The notes: generated by a model from the sequence alone, not told the origin. A stretch of 54,571 nucleotides of DNA from an uncultured Sphingomonadales bacterium (GCA_903923465.1 CAIXXP010000015.1:1-54571), one strand, 5' to 3'. Counted from the stretch's first letter, positions 1 to 9,244 are shown. Made by a program: numbers and translations.

Positions 1-61
1 ATCTGGCGCTGCCGGGGCGTCCGTCAACCCAGCCGGCGGGATAAGATCTCCGGCCAGCCGG

Positions 62-2326
62 TCAGCTCGCCCGCTCCGGCAGGATATATTGCTCCAACAC
101 CCCGGCTTCGATCAGGCGGGCAATCTCGGCCTCGCCCAGGGCGAGTTCGTCGCGCATGATCTGCGCCGTGTGCTCGCCCAGCAGCGGGGCCGGGGTTTCG
201 GGAGGGTCGGGCAGGCGCTCGGAGCGGATCGGGGCAGCCTCGATCTTGAACGGGCGGCGCATATGGGGATGGCTCACCTCGCGGAAAAAGTGACGCCTTT
301 GGTAGTAGTCGAAGTCGGGCAGGTCCGCCACGCGCAGCATCGCCCCGGCGGGCACGCCTGCCGCCTGCAGGGCCGCCATCGCCACGCGGGGTTCTTGCCC
401 TGCCAGCCATTCGCCGAGCGGCCGGCCTCCGGTTACCCGCATGGCCGCAACCCGGTCGGCCTCGTGGCGCAATGTCACCACGCACCATTCATCATCACCC
501 GCGCAGGGGTAGACGGCGGATGCTGCGGGTTCTTCCGTCACCTGGTGGCCCGCCCGCTGCAGCGCGGCGCCCGCGATGCGCGCTGCCATATGGCTGAGCA
601 TGACCTCCGCCTGGCTGACGCTGACGGAACCGCCCTTGCCGGTGCGCAGGCGCCGGATCAGCAGCGCCAGAACGCCGATTGCGCCGATGCGCCCCACCAC
701 ATGGTCGGGGTAGACGGTGATCGCGTCGCTGAAACTGGCGGCCTCGCCCGGATAGCGCCATTGCATCGTCAGCCCCGCCGAGGCGCGTACCAGAGGGCCG
801 TATCCCAGCCGCTTCGACCACGGCCCCGTCGGGCCAAAGGCCGAACTTTCGGTGACGATGATCCGCGGGTTGATGGCCTTGAGCGAGGCATAGTCCAGCC
901 CCAGCGATTCCAGCGTGCCACCCTTGAAATTGGAGAGCAGGACGTCGGCGTTCTCGATCAGCCGCAGCAGCAGCGCCTTGCCCTCGGGATCGCGGACATT
1001 GAGGCCGAGGCTGCGCTTGTTGCGGTGGCCGGTGGCAAAGGTTGCCGAGATCAGATCCTTGGTGCGGTTCTGACGTGAGCCATCGGGGAACGCGGCATTC
1101 TCGACCTTGATGACATCGGCGCCCTGATCGGCAAGCAGGCGCCCGCCCTCGGCCCCCACCACGATCACGCCGAAATCGAGCACGCGCAGGCCGGACAGTG
1201 GCCGGTCGCCGGCGGCCGCAGGGTGCGCCTGCGCCTCGCGCGGGGCCCAGGCAATCGGCCCGTCCGGAAGCGCCGGCACCGCGCCGGCAATACCCATGCG
1301 AACCCCGTCGATTTCGAGCACGCCGTCGGGGAAGGGCGCGGCGACGCCCGCCGCTATCTCGACCGGCACGAAGGCCTGTCGCGCGGCGATCTGCTCGCTC
1401 ACCAGCGCTTCGTCGAGATCGAGCACGGCGGCGGTCGGCACGCCGAAGCGCTGGCCGGCGGTTTCCAGCTCGGTGCGGGTCTTGTCGGCGAAGAAACGTC
1501 CGATGGCGGGGATCAGCGTGGTCGAGGCAAAGCGCGTCTGGAGCACATCGAAGGAAGGGTCGGCAAATTCCTCCGGCCGGCCCATCCATTCGAACATGCC
1601 GCGCCACTGGCGGGGCGCCAGCACGCAGAGGCGGACAAAGCCGTCCTTGCAGGGGATGATCGGGTATTGGTGGCGCGCCTCTGCCCGGCCGCGCGGCAAT
1701 TGATAGGCCGGAACCCCCGCCGTCGCGCTGCCGGCAATGCCATAGCCTGGATCGAGCGCGTGGCCGGCCCCGTCGAGCACCGAGAAATCGAGGTGATCTC
1801 CGAGCCCGGTTTTCAGCGCGTTGTAATGGGCCAGCAGCACGCCATAGACGGCCTGAACCGCGGCGCAAGCCAGCGCGAGATCGCCGGGGGGCAGCAAGGG
1901 CTCGCGCCCGGGAATGCCCGAGCGCGACAGTTCGCCGGTAAGCGCGTGATAGACCGGGCCCGAACCAACCCACTCGCGGTAACCCTCGGTATCGCCGAAA
2001 TCGGACACGCTGAGCACGACCAGGGCGGGGTTTGCGGCGCGCAGTGCGGCAACATCGACGCCGTCGCGCGGGGCGATCAAAATGTTTGCCTCCGTCGCCA
2101 GCGCATTCAGCTGGTCGGCGGGAGCCACGCGCTTGCCGAGGTTGGCGGCGGCGAAATCGAGGCTGAGGCCATCGACCATCAGCCCTTCCCGGCGGTCACT
2201 TGCGCCGGTCTGCGGCTCCAGCCGGATCACATCGGCGCCCAGCTCGGCAAAGTGCCGCGCGATTGCCGCCATGGGGCCGGTCACCAAGTCGAGTACCCCC
2301 AGCCCCTGCAATGGCCTATCTGTCAC
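62..2326 (-). CDS. Tandem-domain CaiB/BaiF (class III) CoA-transferase
   Basis: Predicted to move CoA between acyl groups, probably activating a carboxylic acid made by the neighbouring dehydrogenases. Two CaiB/BaiF modules are fused: one at roughly residues 1-370 and one at 380-755, each opening with an L-x-G-L-x-V-L-D type strand. Numbered from the GTG at 2350, the first half keeps the family Asp (D193, context SVLDG). The aligned position in the second half is Glu (E582, context SQAEV), so only the first site looks canonical. I chose the GTG at 2326 because GGGGAGAG lies 5 nt before it; in-frame starts at 2341 and 2350 have no such site. It is the last gene of the minus-strand set, 57 nt after the aldehyde dehydrogenase. 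The substrate is not deducible. Confidence 0.85.
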   Translation of the reverse strand: MTDRPLQGLGVLDLVTGPMAAIARHFAELGADVIRLEPQTGASDRREGLMVDGLSLDFAAANLGKRVAPADQLNALATEANILIAPRDGVDVAALRAANPALVVLSVSDFGDTEGYREWVGSGPVYHALTGELSRSGIPGREPLLPPGDLALACAAVQAVYGVLLAHYNALKTGLGDHLDFSVLDGAGHALDPGYGIAGSATAGVPAYQLPRGRAEARHQYPIIPCKDGFVRLCVLAPRQWRGMFEWMGRPEEFADPSFDVLQTRFASTTLIPAIGRFFADKTRTELETAGQRFGVPTAAVLDLDEALVSEQIAARQAFVPVEIAAGVAAPFPDGVLEIDGVRMGIAGAVPALPDGPIAWAPREAQAHPAAAGDRPLSGLRVLDFGVIVVGAEGGRLLADQGADVIKVENAAFPDGSRQNRTKDLISATFATGHRNKRSLGLNVRDPEGKALLLRLIENADVLLSNFKGGTLESLGLDYASLKAINPRIIVTESSAFGPTGPWSKRLGYGPLVRASAGLTMQWRYPGEAASFSDAITVYPDHVVGRIGAIGVLALLIRRLRTGKGGSVSVSQAEVMLSHMAARIAGAALQRAGHQVTEEPAASAVYPCAGDDEWCVVTLRHEADRVAAMRVTGGRPLGEWLAGQEPRVAMAALQAAGVPAGAMLRVADLPDFDYYQRRHFFREVSHPHMRRPFKIEAAPIRSERLPDPPETPAPLLGEHTAQIMRDELALGEAEIARLIEAGVLEQYILPERAS

Positions 2327-2383
2327 AGTCGCTCTCCCCATTCTTCGCACGCGGCACCATCTGTCGCCCGCTGTTCCGGCCGC

Positions 2384-3724
2384 TCAGCTTTTCTGGACGA
2401 AAACCGACCGCGCGTTGGACAACTCGCGGAAGCCATAGACGCCCTTGTAGCGCCCCATGCCGCTGCCGTTGACCCCGCCGAAGGGCAGACGGTTCTCGGC
2501 ATAGTGCATCAGCACATTGTTGACCGTCACGCCGCCCGAAGAAGACCGCTCCAGCACATCCGCGACGAAGTTTTCGTCGTGGCTGAAGACATACATGGCC
2601 AGGGGCTTGCCGGTGGCGTCGATCTGCTCGACGATCTCGTCCACGCTGTCGTAGGCGAGGACCGGCAGCACCGGGCCAAAGATTTCCTCCCGCATCAGCC
2701 GCGCATCGAGCGGGGCATCGACAAGAACGGTCGGCTCGATGGTCAGGTCGGCCTCATCCAGGCCGCCGCCTTTGACCACGCGCGCGCCGCGGGCCACGGC
2801 TTCCTCCACATAGCCGCGAACGCGCGCGAAATTGCGGGCATCCACGATGCGGGGCAGGCGCTTGGTCTGCAACACCCCGTCGGCATAAAACATCTTGTCG
2901 ATGACGGCGCCGAGCGTGGCGACCAGCTCGTCGCGCCGCGCGCGCGGCACCCAGACGTGGTCGACCGAGAGGCAGATCTGCCCGGCATTGGCAAAGCGCG
3001 CACCGGCGATCTTGGCCGCCGCGTCGACGATGGGATAGGCCGCGTCGATAATCACCGGGCATTTCCCGCCCAATTCCAGCGTTACGGTTGAGAGATGCCG
3101 CGCCGCCGCCGCCATCACGCGCTTGCCCACTGCCGGGCTGCCGGTGAAGAACACGTGGTCAAAGGGCAGGTCCTGCAGGGCCTCGGCCATCGGCACGCCG
3201 CCCTGGACACAGGCGACTTCATTTTCCGGGAACACCTGCTTGATGATCTTGGCCGTGACGGCCGAAGTGTGCGGCTGCATTTCGTTCGGCTTGACGATGC
3301 AGGCATTGCCGGCGGCCAGAATGGGCACCAGCGGCGCGAAGATCAGCGCGAAGGGAAAATTCCACGGGCCGAGCAACAGCACGACGCCGCGCGGTTCATA
3401 CTGGATATAGGTCTGGTTACCGGCGAAATGGGCCGAGGGCTCGATCGGCTCGGGCGCCATCCATCCGGCCAGTTCGGCGCAGGCCGTGTCGATCTCGGCC
3501 AGGACCGAGGTGATCTCGCCCTGCCGCGCGCCGGCCAGCGCCTTGCGCAGATCGTTGTGCAGCGCCTGGTCAATTTCGTCGGTATGCGCCACGATCGCCG
3601 CGCGCAGGGCCTGCAGCCGCGCGATGCGCTCGTCGGCGGTGCGGCGCTTCAGGGCAACCCGGTTGCCGCGCTGGCTGGCGAACAGCGCGGCGATGGCGGC
3701 GTGGTCGATGGCGGCCTCACTCAT
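2384..3724 (-). CDS. NAD(P)-dependent aldehyde dehydrogenase, class-3 / coniferyl-aldehyde type
   Basis: Oxidises an aldehyde to a carboxylic acid. The 446-residue length fits the shorter class-3 ALDHs rather than the roughly 490-residue classes. Visible motifs are PWNFPF (120-125), FTGS (193-196), the general base in LELGG (E217) and the catalytic nucleophile in FANAGQIC (C251). The start ATG at 3724 overlaps the stop of the upstream alcohol dehydrogenase in an ATGA, and GGGAGAGA precedes it, so the two are probably translationally coupled. The pair suggests an alcohol to aldehyde to acid sequence, with the acid passed to the CoA-transferase downstream. Substrate unknown; aromatic or terpenoid aldehydes are plausible. 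Confidence 0.9.
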   Translation of the reverse strand: MSEAAIDHAAIAALFASQRGNRVALKRRTADERIARLQALRAAIVAHTDEIDQALHNDLRKALAGARQGEITSVLAEIDTACAELAGWMAPEPIEPSAHFAGNQTYIQYEPRGVVLLLGPWNFPFALIFAPLVPILAAGNACIVKPNEMQPHTSAVTAKIIKQVFPENEVACVQGGVPMAEALQDLPFDHVFFTGSPAVGKRVMAAAARHLSTVTLELGGKCPVIIDAAYPIVDAAAKIAGARFANAGQICLSVDHVWVPRARRDELVATLGAVIDKMFYADGVLQTKRLPRIVDARNFARVRGYVEEAVARGARVVKGGGLDEADLTIEPTVLVDAPLDARLMREEIFGPVLPVLAYDSVDEIVEQIDATGKPLAMYVFSHDENFVADVLERSSSGGVTVNNVLMHYAENRLPFGGVNGSGMGRYKGVYGFRELSNARSVFVQKS

Positions 3725-4830
3725 GCTTTCTCTCCCATCAGGCGCAGGATGGGTTTCACCGCCGAGCCGTCCTTCGATGCGGCAATCGCCTCGTTGATCT
3801 CGGCGAAGTCATAATAGCGGATCAGCTTTTCCACCGGCAGCTTGCCCGCTTTCCAGAAGGCGATGAGCTGATGGACGAACAGCGCCGGCACCGCGTCCCG
3901 GCCAGCCATGAGCGTGCCCTTGATCGTCAGGCCCCGGCTTTGCACCGCGGTTGGATCAATCGACACTTTCTGGCCCGACGCGACGCCCACCAGCACGGCC
4001 GCCCCATTGAACCCCAGCGCGTTGATGGCATTTTCCATGACGGCGGCGATGCCGGTAGCCTCGACGGCATAATCGACGCCGCCATCGGCTCGCAGCGCCT
4101 TGACCGCATCTTCCTCCAGCGGGTTGATCACGCGGGTTGCGCCCAGTTCCAGGGCCAGCGCCAGCCGCTCGGGCTTGGTATCCACCGCGATGATCGGGCC
4201 GCAGCCGGCGATCTTCGCCGCCATCAGCGCCGAAAGGCCAACCGCGCCGGCGCCGAACACGGCGAAGCTTTTGCCGGCCTGCACCTTGAGGGTGTTGAGC
4301 ACCGCGCCCGTGCCGGTTTGAATGCCGCAGCCGAACGGCGCCATCACGTCAAGCGGCAGATCCTTGTCGATCTTGATCACGCTGCGCTCGGTGACGAGGG
4401 AATAGGTCGCGAAGGACGATTGGCCGAGGAAGCTGCCGAAGATCGTCTTGCCATGTTGCTGATGGGTGCAGCTTCCGTCTCGGCGGCGGCCGCCAGACAT
4501 GTTCAGCGCCTGGAACGACAGGCAGAACGAAGGCTGGCCATTCAGGCAGTTCGCGCATTTTCCGCAGGATGTGGTGGTGAGGATGACATGGTCGCCAGGC
4601 TTCAGCCCGGTCACCCCTTCGCCCACGCTTTCGATAATGCCCGCCCCTTCATGGCCGAGCACGGCCGGCCAGGGTAGCGGGACATGGTCGATCATGCCGA
4701 TGTCGGTGTTGCAAATGCCGGTGGCGACTATGCGCACCAGCACTTCACCCGCATGCGGGGCGTCCAGTTCCACCTGCTCAAGCGCGAGGGGTTGTCGGCT
4801 GCCATGGGCAACCGCGGCATCGATGATCAT
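3721..4830 (-). CDS. Zinc-dependent alcohol dehydrogenase (MDR superfamily, aryl-alcohol dehydrogenase-like)
   Basis: Medium-chain NAD(P)-dependent alcohol dehydrogenase of 369 residues. Catalytic zinc ligands are C40, H60 with E61, and C168 (context FGCGIQTG). The structural zinc lobe has C89, C92, C95 and C103. The Rossmann motif GAGAVG is at 193-198, and an Asp at the end of the second strand (AVDTKPER) suggests NAD preference. GGAGGATTTT precedes the ATG. The FGCGIQTGTGAV context resembles aryl-alcohol dehydrogenases, but that is only family similarity. It overlaps the ALDH gene by 4 nt and very likely feeds it aldehyde. Confidence 0.9.
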   Translation of the reverse strand: MIIDAAVAHGSRQPLALEQVELDAPHAGEVLVRIVATGICNTDIGMIDHVPLPWPAVLGHEGAGIIESVGEGVTGLKPGDHVILTTTSCGKCANCLNGQPSFCLSFQALNMSGGRRRDGSCTHQQHGKTIFGSFLGQSSFATYSLVTERSVIKIDKDLPLDVMAPFGCGIQTGTGAVLNTLKVQAGKSFAVFGAGAVGLSALMAAKIAGCGPIIAVDTKPERLALALELGATRVINPLEEDAVKALRADGGVDYAVEATGIAAVMENAINALGFNGAAVLVGVASGQKVSIDPTAVQSRGLTIKGTLMAGRDAVPALFVHQLIAFWKAGKLPVEKLIRYYDFAEINEAIAASKDGSAVKPILRLMGEKA

Positions 4831-4881
4831 AAAATCCTCCTTCAGGGGAACCTGTTCATGCCAATGGATAGGTGCTGCGCT

Positions 4882-6066
4882 TCAACCCGTAACCGCCCGC
4901 GAGGTGCGGAAGGGCACGTCGCGGTCGAGTTCGACCTCTCGCGGCAGGCCCAGCACGCGCTCGCTGATGATGTTGCGCTGGATCTGGTCGGTGCCGCCGC
5001 CGATCGAGGTCATATAGGCGTTGGCGGTGCGGTAGTTGATGTCGGCGGCGCGTTCATGCTCCGGCCCATCCAGCATGCTGGCCGCACCCAGGATTTGCGT
5101 CATCACCGCGGCATCGGTGTGCAGGATGCGCGACATGGCCAGCTTGCCCAGTGACATGATCGGCGAGGACGAGCCCTGCGCCAGTTCCTCTTTCGCCCGC
5201 GCGATGTTCAGCGCGTTGAGCTGGCGATAGGCGGTGGCCTGCGCGATCTTCTGACGGATCAGCGGGTCTTGCAGCTGCCCTGCCTCGCGGGCGATGTCGA
5301 TCAGGCTGACGACGTTGTTCTTGCTCGAGCCCTGCCGCCGTTCGCCGGCGCCTTCGCCCATGACCAGGCGTTCCACCGCCAGCGCGGTTTGCAGCACTTT
5401 CCAGCCCTCGCCCTCGGCACCGATGCGGTTTTTCGCGGGCACGGTGGCGTTGTCGAGGAACACCTCGTTGAAGTGGCTGTCGCCGGTGATCTGGTTGATC
5501 GGGCGGATGTCGATGCCCGGCTGGCGCATCGGCAGGACGAAGAAGCTGATGCCCTGATGTTTGGGCACGTCCCAATCGGTGCGGGCGAGCAGCAGGCCAT
5601 AGTCGGCGGTGCGTGCGCCAGAGGTCCACACCTTCTGGCCGTTGATCACATAGACATCGCCATTGCGCTCGGCGCGGGTGCGGATGGAGGCCAGATCGGA
5701 ACCGGCGCCCGGCTCGCTGTAGAGCAGGCAGATGGCGAGCCGGCCGGTCAACAGCTGCGGCAGTATCTCGCGCTTGAAGCTTTCGTCGGAGGCGAAATTC
5801 ATCAGCGAGGCGGCGGCGATGTTGGTGCGGTCTTGCCCGGCGCCGGGCGCGCGCGCCTTGCGGAAGGCGGCGGCGACGATCTTGCTGTCGTCCTTGTCCA
5901 GTCCACGCCCGAACCATTCGCGCGGCCAGCTGGCAACCGCCCAGCCGGCTTCGAACACCTTTTGCGCAAAATCGCGAGAGGTGCCCTCACGGGGGCGCCG
6001 CGCCTCGCTGTCCCAATGGGTGGTCAGGAAGGCTTCGACTTCGGTCTTGATATCGGTGCGGCTCAT
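4882..6066 (-). CDS. Acyl-CoA dehydrogenase family protein (first of adjacent pair)
   Basis: FAD flavoprotein predicted to introduce a double bond into an acyl-CoA thioester. The 394 residues have the usual three-part layout: alpha-helical N-terminus, a beta domain with YSEPGAGSDLAS (about 115-126) and WTSGA, and a C-terminal four-helix domain ending near IGGGTDQIQRNIISERVLGLP. The start overlaps the stop of the upstream acyl-CoA dehydrogenase in an ATGA. Adjacent, unlike dehydrogenases of this kind form alpha2beta2 heterotetramers in steroid side-chain catabolism (known for FadE-type pairs), so a hetero-oligomer is my inference. Substrate unknown. Confidence 0.9.
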   Translation of the reverse strand: MSRTDIKTEVEAFLTTHWDSEARRPREGTSRDFAQKVFEAGWAVASWPREWFGRGLDKDDSKIVAAAFRKARAPGAGQDRTNIAAASLMNFASDESFKREILPQLLTGRLAICLLYSEPGAGSDLASIRTRAERNGDVYVINGQKVWTSGARTADYGLLLARTDWDVPKHQGISFFVLPMRQPGIDIRPINQITGDSHFNEVFLDNATVPAKNRIGAEGEGWKVLQTALAVERLVMGEGAGERRQGSSKNNVVSLIDIAREAGQLQDPLIRQKIAQATAYRQLNALNIARAKEELAQGSSSPIMSLGKLAMSRILHTDAAVMTQILGAASMLDGPEHERAADINYRTANAYMTSIGGGTDQIQRNIISERVLGLPREVELDRDVPFRTSRAVTG

Positions 6067-7166
6067 GCTGCCTTCTCCAGTGCCGAAACATAGCGTTCGC
6101 GGTGGTAATCCGAGGCGCCGAACAATTGCGCGTCCACCCGCGCGCGGCGCAGGTAAAGATGCGCGGAATGCTCCCAGGTGAAGGCGATGCCGCCATGCAT
6201 CTGGATCGAGGTGGCCGCGACCTGATGGAAGGCATCGGCGCAGGCAAAGGCGGCAAGGCTGACGAGCACCGGGGCTTCCGTGCTGCCAGCGGCCAGCGCC
6301 TGCGCGGCGGCCCGGGCGGCGGACGTGGCCGATTCCACCTCGATCAGCAGGTCTGCGGCCATGTGCTTCATCGCCTGAAAGCCGCCGATGGGGCGGCCAA
6401 ACTGCACGCGGGTGCGCACATATTCCACCGTAATGTCGAATATGCGGCGGCTGGCGCCTGCCTGCTCCCCGGCCAGCGCCACGCGCGCCAGATCGAGCAT
6501 CCGCTCCACCGCCGCGCCATCCAGCCCGGCGATGCGGGTGGCGGGGGCGGCATCGAACACGACGCGCGACAGACGGATCGTGCTGTCCCAGCTCTTGAGT
6601 GCCTGCAGCGATATGCCGTTGGCCTTGGGATCAACCTCGTAAACCGCCAGCTCGTCGCCGGTTTTGGCAATAACCAGCAGGACATCGGCGACATTGGCCG
6701 CCAGCACATAATTGGCCGCGCCCTGCAGCACGCCGTTCCGGTCCGCGCTCACGCCGATGTCGTCCCGCGTCCACAGGCCCTTGTCGCCCGTCACCGCCAC
6801 GGTCGCGATGGTCTCGCCCGAGGCGATGCCGGGCAGCAGCCGCGCCTTGGCAGCGGCATCGGTGGAATCGGAAATCAGCGCGGCCGCCATCACCGCGCTC
6901 GACAGCAGCGGCCCGGCCAGAAGCGCCGCGCCGGCCTCCTCCATGATCGCCTCGACATCGACGATGCTGCCGCCGACGCCGCCATACGCGGGATCGATCA
7001 GCAGGCCGGTGAGCCCCATGTCGCCGATGGCTTTCCACAGCTCGGCATCGTGGCCGCTTTCCGTCGCCATGATGCGGCGCAGGGCCGCGTCGTCAGCCTT
7101 GTCGGACAAAAGCCGGGCAAAGCCCTCGCGAATTGCCGCACGCTCTTCCATTCCGATCATCGTCAT
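6063..7166 (-). CDS. Acyl-CoA dehydrogenase family protein (second of adjacent pair)
   Basis: Partner-like acyl-CoA dehydrogenase, shorter than its neighbour and with weaker conservation in the beta domain (VTGDKGLWTRDD region). The C-terminal part has RVQFGRPIGGFQAMKH and a Q-MHGGIAFTWEH segment typical of the family. I place the start at the ATG at 7166, because GAGGAG lies 6 nt upstream (complement at 7173-7178); the in-frame start at 7193 lacks a ribosome binding site. It is the first gene of the minus-strand operon, divergent from the TetR gene, and overlaps the next dehydrogenase by 4 nt. Confidence 0.88.
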   Translation of the reverse strand: MTMIGMEERAAIREGFARLLSDKADDAALRRIMATESGHDAELWKAIGDMGLTGLLIDPAYGGVGGSIVDVEAIMEEAGAALLAGPLLSSAVMAAALISDSTDAAAKARLLPGIASGETIATVAVTGDKGLWTRDDIGVSADRNGVLQGAANYVLAANVADVLLVIAKTGDELAVYEVDPKANGISLQALKSWDSTIRLSRVVFDAAPATRIAGLDGAAVERMLDLARVALAGEQAGASRRIFDITVEYVRTRVQFGRPIGGFQAMKHMAADLLIEVESATSAARAAAQALAAGSTEAPVLVSLAAFACADAFHQVAATSIQMHGGIAFTWEHSAHLYLRRARVDAQLFGASDYHRERYVSALEKAA

Positions 7167-7209
7167 GCGAATCTCCTCGTGACAAACCGGCATTCTTAAT
7201 TACCAGACG

Positions 7210-7947
7210 ATGACCGTCGGTATATTGACCAAGGGCGTGATGCAAGAACCGATTGAACACAGGACCGCCGAGCCGCGGGGAAAAGACAGCGCCGCGCCCG
7301 CGCCGGCACGGGGGCGCCCGCGCGACCCGCTGATCGAGGCGCGCATATTCGAGGCGGCGCTCACCCTCTATGGCCGGCAGGGCTGGCTGGGCTTCAATCT
7401 CGACGCGGTGGCGCGCGGGGCGCGGGTCAGCAAGGATGCCATGTATCGGCGCTGGAAAAGCCGCGAGACGCTGCTGCGCGATGCCCTGCACCAAAGGTGG
7501 GACTGGATCACCTTGATCGACCAGGGCGATGTGCGGCTTGACCTGCTGGAACTGGGGCAGCGCACCTTTGAGACCTTCGCCGGCCCCTATGGCGAGGTGG
7601 CGTTGCGGCTGCGGGCAGACGCGCGCAGTTTCGCCGAGGTTCGCGAGTTTGCCGAGCCTTACCGCGCGCTGCTGGTGCTGCGCGGGCGGGCGATCGTGCG
7701 CAAGGCGGTGCAGCGTGGCGATTTGCCGCCCGCCACCAATCCCGGTGTCATCATGGATCTGCTGATTGGCGGCATCGTCAATCATATCATTTCCACGCCC
7801 GGTAGCCTGCGGCAGGCTATGCTCGACAATGGCCCGGAATTTGTGCGCGTGATGGTGGAAATCATTCTGGCGGGGGCCCGTCAAACGCTGCAAGATCGTA
7901 CAAAGGCCTCACAAACTGCCCGCGGCGACGAACCGCCACCGGATTAA
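7210..7947 (+). CDS. TetR/AcrR family transcriptional regulator
   Basis: DNA-binding repressor-type protein with an N-terminal helix-turn-helix at about residues 40-90 (context ARIFEAALTLYGRQGW, then VARGARVSKDAMYRRWKSRETLL) and an alpha-helical ligand domain ending in a second amphipathic region. It is divergent from the dehydrogenase operon and directly upstream of the SDR operon, so it probably controls one or both, with a substrate or CoA intermediate as effector. The start is uncertain: the ATG at 7210 overlaps a small palindrome and has no clear ribosome binding site, and an in-frame ATG lies at 7240. The basic 30-residue N-terminal stretch is not conserved in the family, which favours the later start. 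Confidence 0.85.
   Translation: MTVGILTKGVMQEPIEHRTAEPRGKDSAAPAPARGRPRDPLIEARIFEAALTLYGRQGWLGFNLDAVARGARVSKDAMYRRWKSRETLLRDALHQRWDWITLIDQGDVRLDLLELGQRTFETFAGPYGEVALRLRADARSFAEVREFAEPYRALLVLRGRAIVRKAVQRGDLPPATNPGVIMDLLIGGIVNHIISTPGSLRQAMLDNGPEFVRVMVEIILAGARQTLQDRTKASQTARGDEPPPD
7213..7221. promoter_or_regulatory. Candidate TetR operator palindrome ACCG-T-CGGT
   Basis: A 9-nt odd palindrome lies in the 43-nt gap between the divergent dehydrogenase operon and the TetR gene, touching the first possible TetR start. Local regulators often bind here. The 8-mer CCGACGGT recurs at 9278-9285, before the LLM gene. It is short enough to arise by chance. Confidence 0.25.
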
Positions 7948-7977
7948 CAGAGCGGAATGCCACAGGGGGAGAGAGCG

Positions 7978-8793
7978 ATGCAGGATCTGAAGGGGCGGGT
8001 TGCCGTCATCACGGGCGCCGCCAGTGGCATTGGGCGCGGCGCGGCCGAGGCGCTGGCGGCGGAGGGCGTCAGGGTCATGGTTGCGGATATCGATGACGCG
8101 GGCGCGGCGGAAACCGTGGCGTTGATTGCCGCGCGGGGTGGTGAGGCCGCCGCCATCCATTGCGACATCGCCCAGGACGATGCGCTGGAGGCACTGAAGG
8201 CGGCGACGCTGGCCCGGTTTGCCCAGGTCGATATCGTGATGAACAATGCCGGCGGCATCATCCGCGGGCTGCCCGAGCACATTCCCGTCGAGGAGTGGCA
8301 GCGCGTGCTGAACGTGAACCTGCTGTCGGTGGTGCGCAGCAATCTGGCCTTTCTGCCGCTGTTCATCGCGCAGGGCCATGGCCATATCGTCAACACCGCC
8401 TCCTTTGCCGGGCTCTACACCTATGCGTTCGATCGTCTGCCTTATGCGGCGGCGAAAGCGGCGGTGATCCAGATCTCGGAAGGGTTGGCACTGTATCTGC
8501 GTCCGCAGGGCATTGGCGTCACCTGCCTGTGCCCGGGGCCGGTGCAGACCGGCATCATGCGATCCATGCGCGAATTCGGCCCGCCCACCGACACGCTGGG
8601 GCCGGACGCGCGGTTCGGGCTGAAACAGCCTGCCGAAGTGGGCCAGCTGGTGGTCGATGCCATCCGCCACAACCGGTTCATGGTGCCCACCGACGAGCAG
8701 GTCCGCCCCCTGCTGGTCGACCGCGCCACCGACTGGGACGGCTTTCTGCAAGAGCGGATCGATCATCCCCACGTCGTGATGAAGGCGGGCTGA
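7978..8793 (+). CDS. SDR family NAD(P)-dependent oxidoreductase
   Basis: Classical short-chain dehydrogenase of 271 residues. The cofactor motif TGAASGIG is at 12-19, with Asp near residue 37 at the end of strand 2 (VADIDD), suggesting NAD. NNAG is at 89-92 and the catalytic S142, Y156 and K160 are all present. The ATG at 7978 is chosen because GGGGGAGAG sits just upstream; the in-frame ATG at 7957 would place this site inside the gene. The gene follows tetR by 30 nt and precedes a carboxymuconolactone decarboxylase-like gene, so it likely acts on a hydroxyl or keto group in the same pathway. Substrate unknown. Confidence 0.88.
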   Translation: MQDLKGRVAVITGAASGIGRGAAEALAAEGVRVMVADIDDAGAAETVALIAARGGEAAAIHCDIAQDDALEALKAATLARFAQVDIVMNNAGGIIRGLPEHIPVEEWQRVLNVNLLSVVRSNLAFLPLFIAQGHGHIVNTASFAGLYTYAFDRLPYAAAKAAVIQISEGLALYLRPQGIGVTCLCPGPVQTGIMRSMREFGPPTDTLGPDARFGLKQPAEVGQLVVDAIRHNRFMVPTDEQVRPLLVDRATDWDGFLQERIDHPHVVMKAG

Positions 8794-8834
8794 TCGCCCC
8801 TGAATGGCACCTATGTTCAAAACCGGGAGAAGAG

Positions 8835-9227
8835 ATGATGCTGACCGACGAAGAACGCGAAGCCGCAAACGCGCTGTTCGCCACTTTCAATTCAAAGGCC
8901 ATGGCGCAGATGTCGGCCGAGGCCGGCAAGACAGACTTCGCCAGTGAAATCATGCCGCTGGCGATGGAGAACGTGTTCGGGCGCCTGTGGATCCGCCCGG
9001 GCCTGGACAAGCGCGCGCGCAGCCTGCTGACGCTCGGCATCCTGATCGCGCTGCAGGCCCATGCCGAGCTGAAAGTGCACATCCTGATTGCGCTGGCGAA
9101 CGGGCTGACCGTGCAGGAAATCGAGGAAGTGATCTATCATTCCACCGGCTATGCGGGTTTCCCCGCCGCCAATGGCGCCCGCGCCGTTGCCGTCGAGGCG
9201 CTCCGCATGGAAGGCGTCATCAGCTAG
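8835..9227 (+). CDS. Carboxymuconolactone decarboxylase family protein
   Basis: Small all-helical protein of 130 residues in the CMD/AhpD superfamily. The core matches the gamma-carboxymuconolactone decarboxylase pattern: RSLLTLGILIALQAHAELK, then EIEEVIYHSTGYAGFPAA near the C-terminus. The CxxC of peroxidase-type AhpD is absent, so a decarboxylase or non-redox role is more likely. GGGAGAAGAG precedes the tandem ATGs at 8835 and 8838. It sits between the SDR and an LLM oxidoreductase. Many CMD-fold proteins in catabolic clusters have no proven reaction, so I assign only the family. Confidence 0.85.
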   Translation: MMLTDEEREAANALFATFNSKAMAQMSAEAGKTDFASEIMPLAMENVFGRLWIRPGLDKRARSLLTLGILIALQAHAELKVHILIALANGLTVQEIEEVIYHSTGYAGFPAANGARAVAVEALRMEGVIS

Positions 9228-9244
9228 GGGGCGGGGAGCGTGCC

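Noticed and set aside
89..1078. Long plus-strand open frames opposite the CoA-transferase and dehydrogenases
   Set aside because: GC-rich antisense shadow with no recognisable domain.
8808..8822. CACCTATG half-match to the IclR core before the CMD-like gene
   Set aside because: Only one arm matches; the second arm is not complementary.
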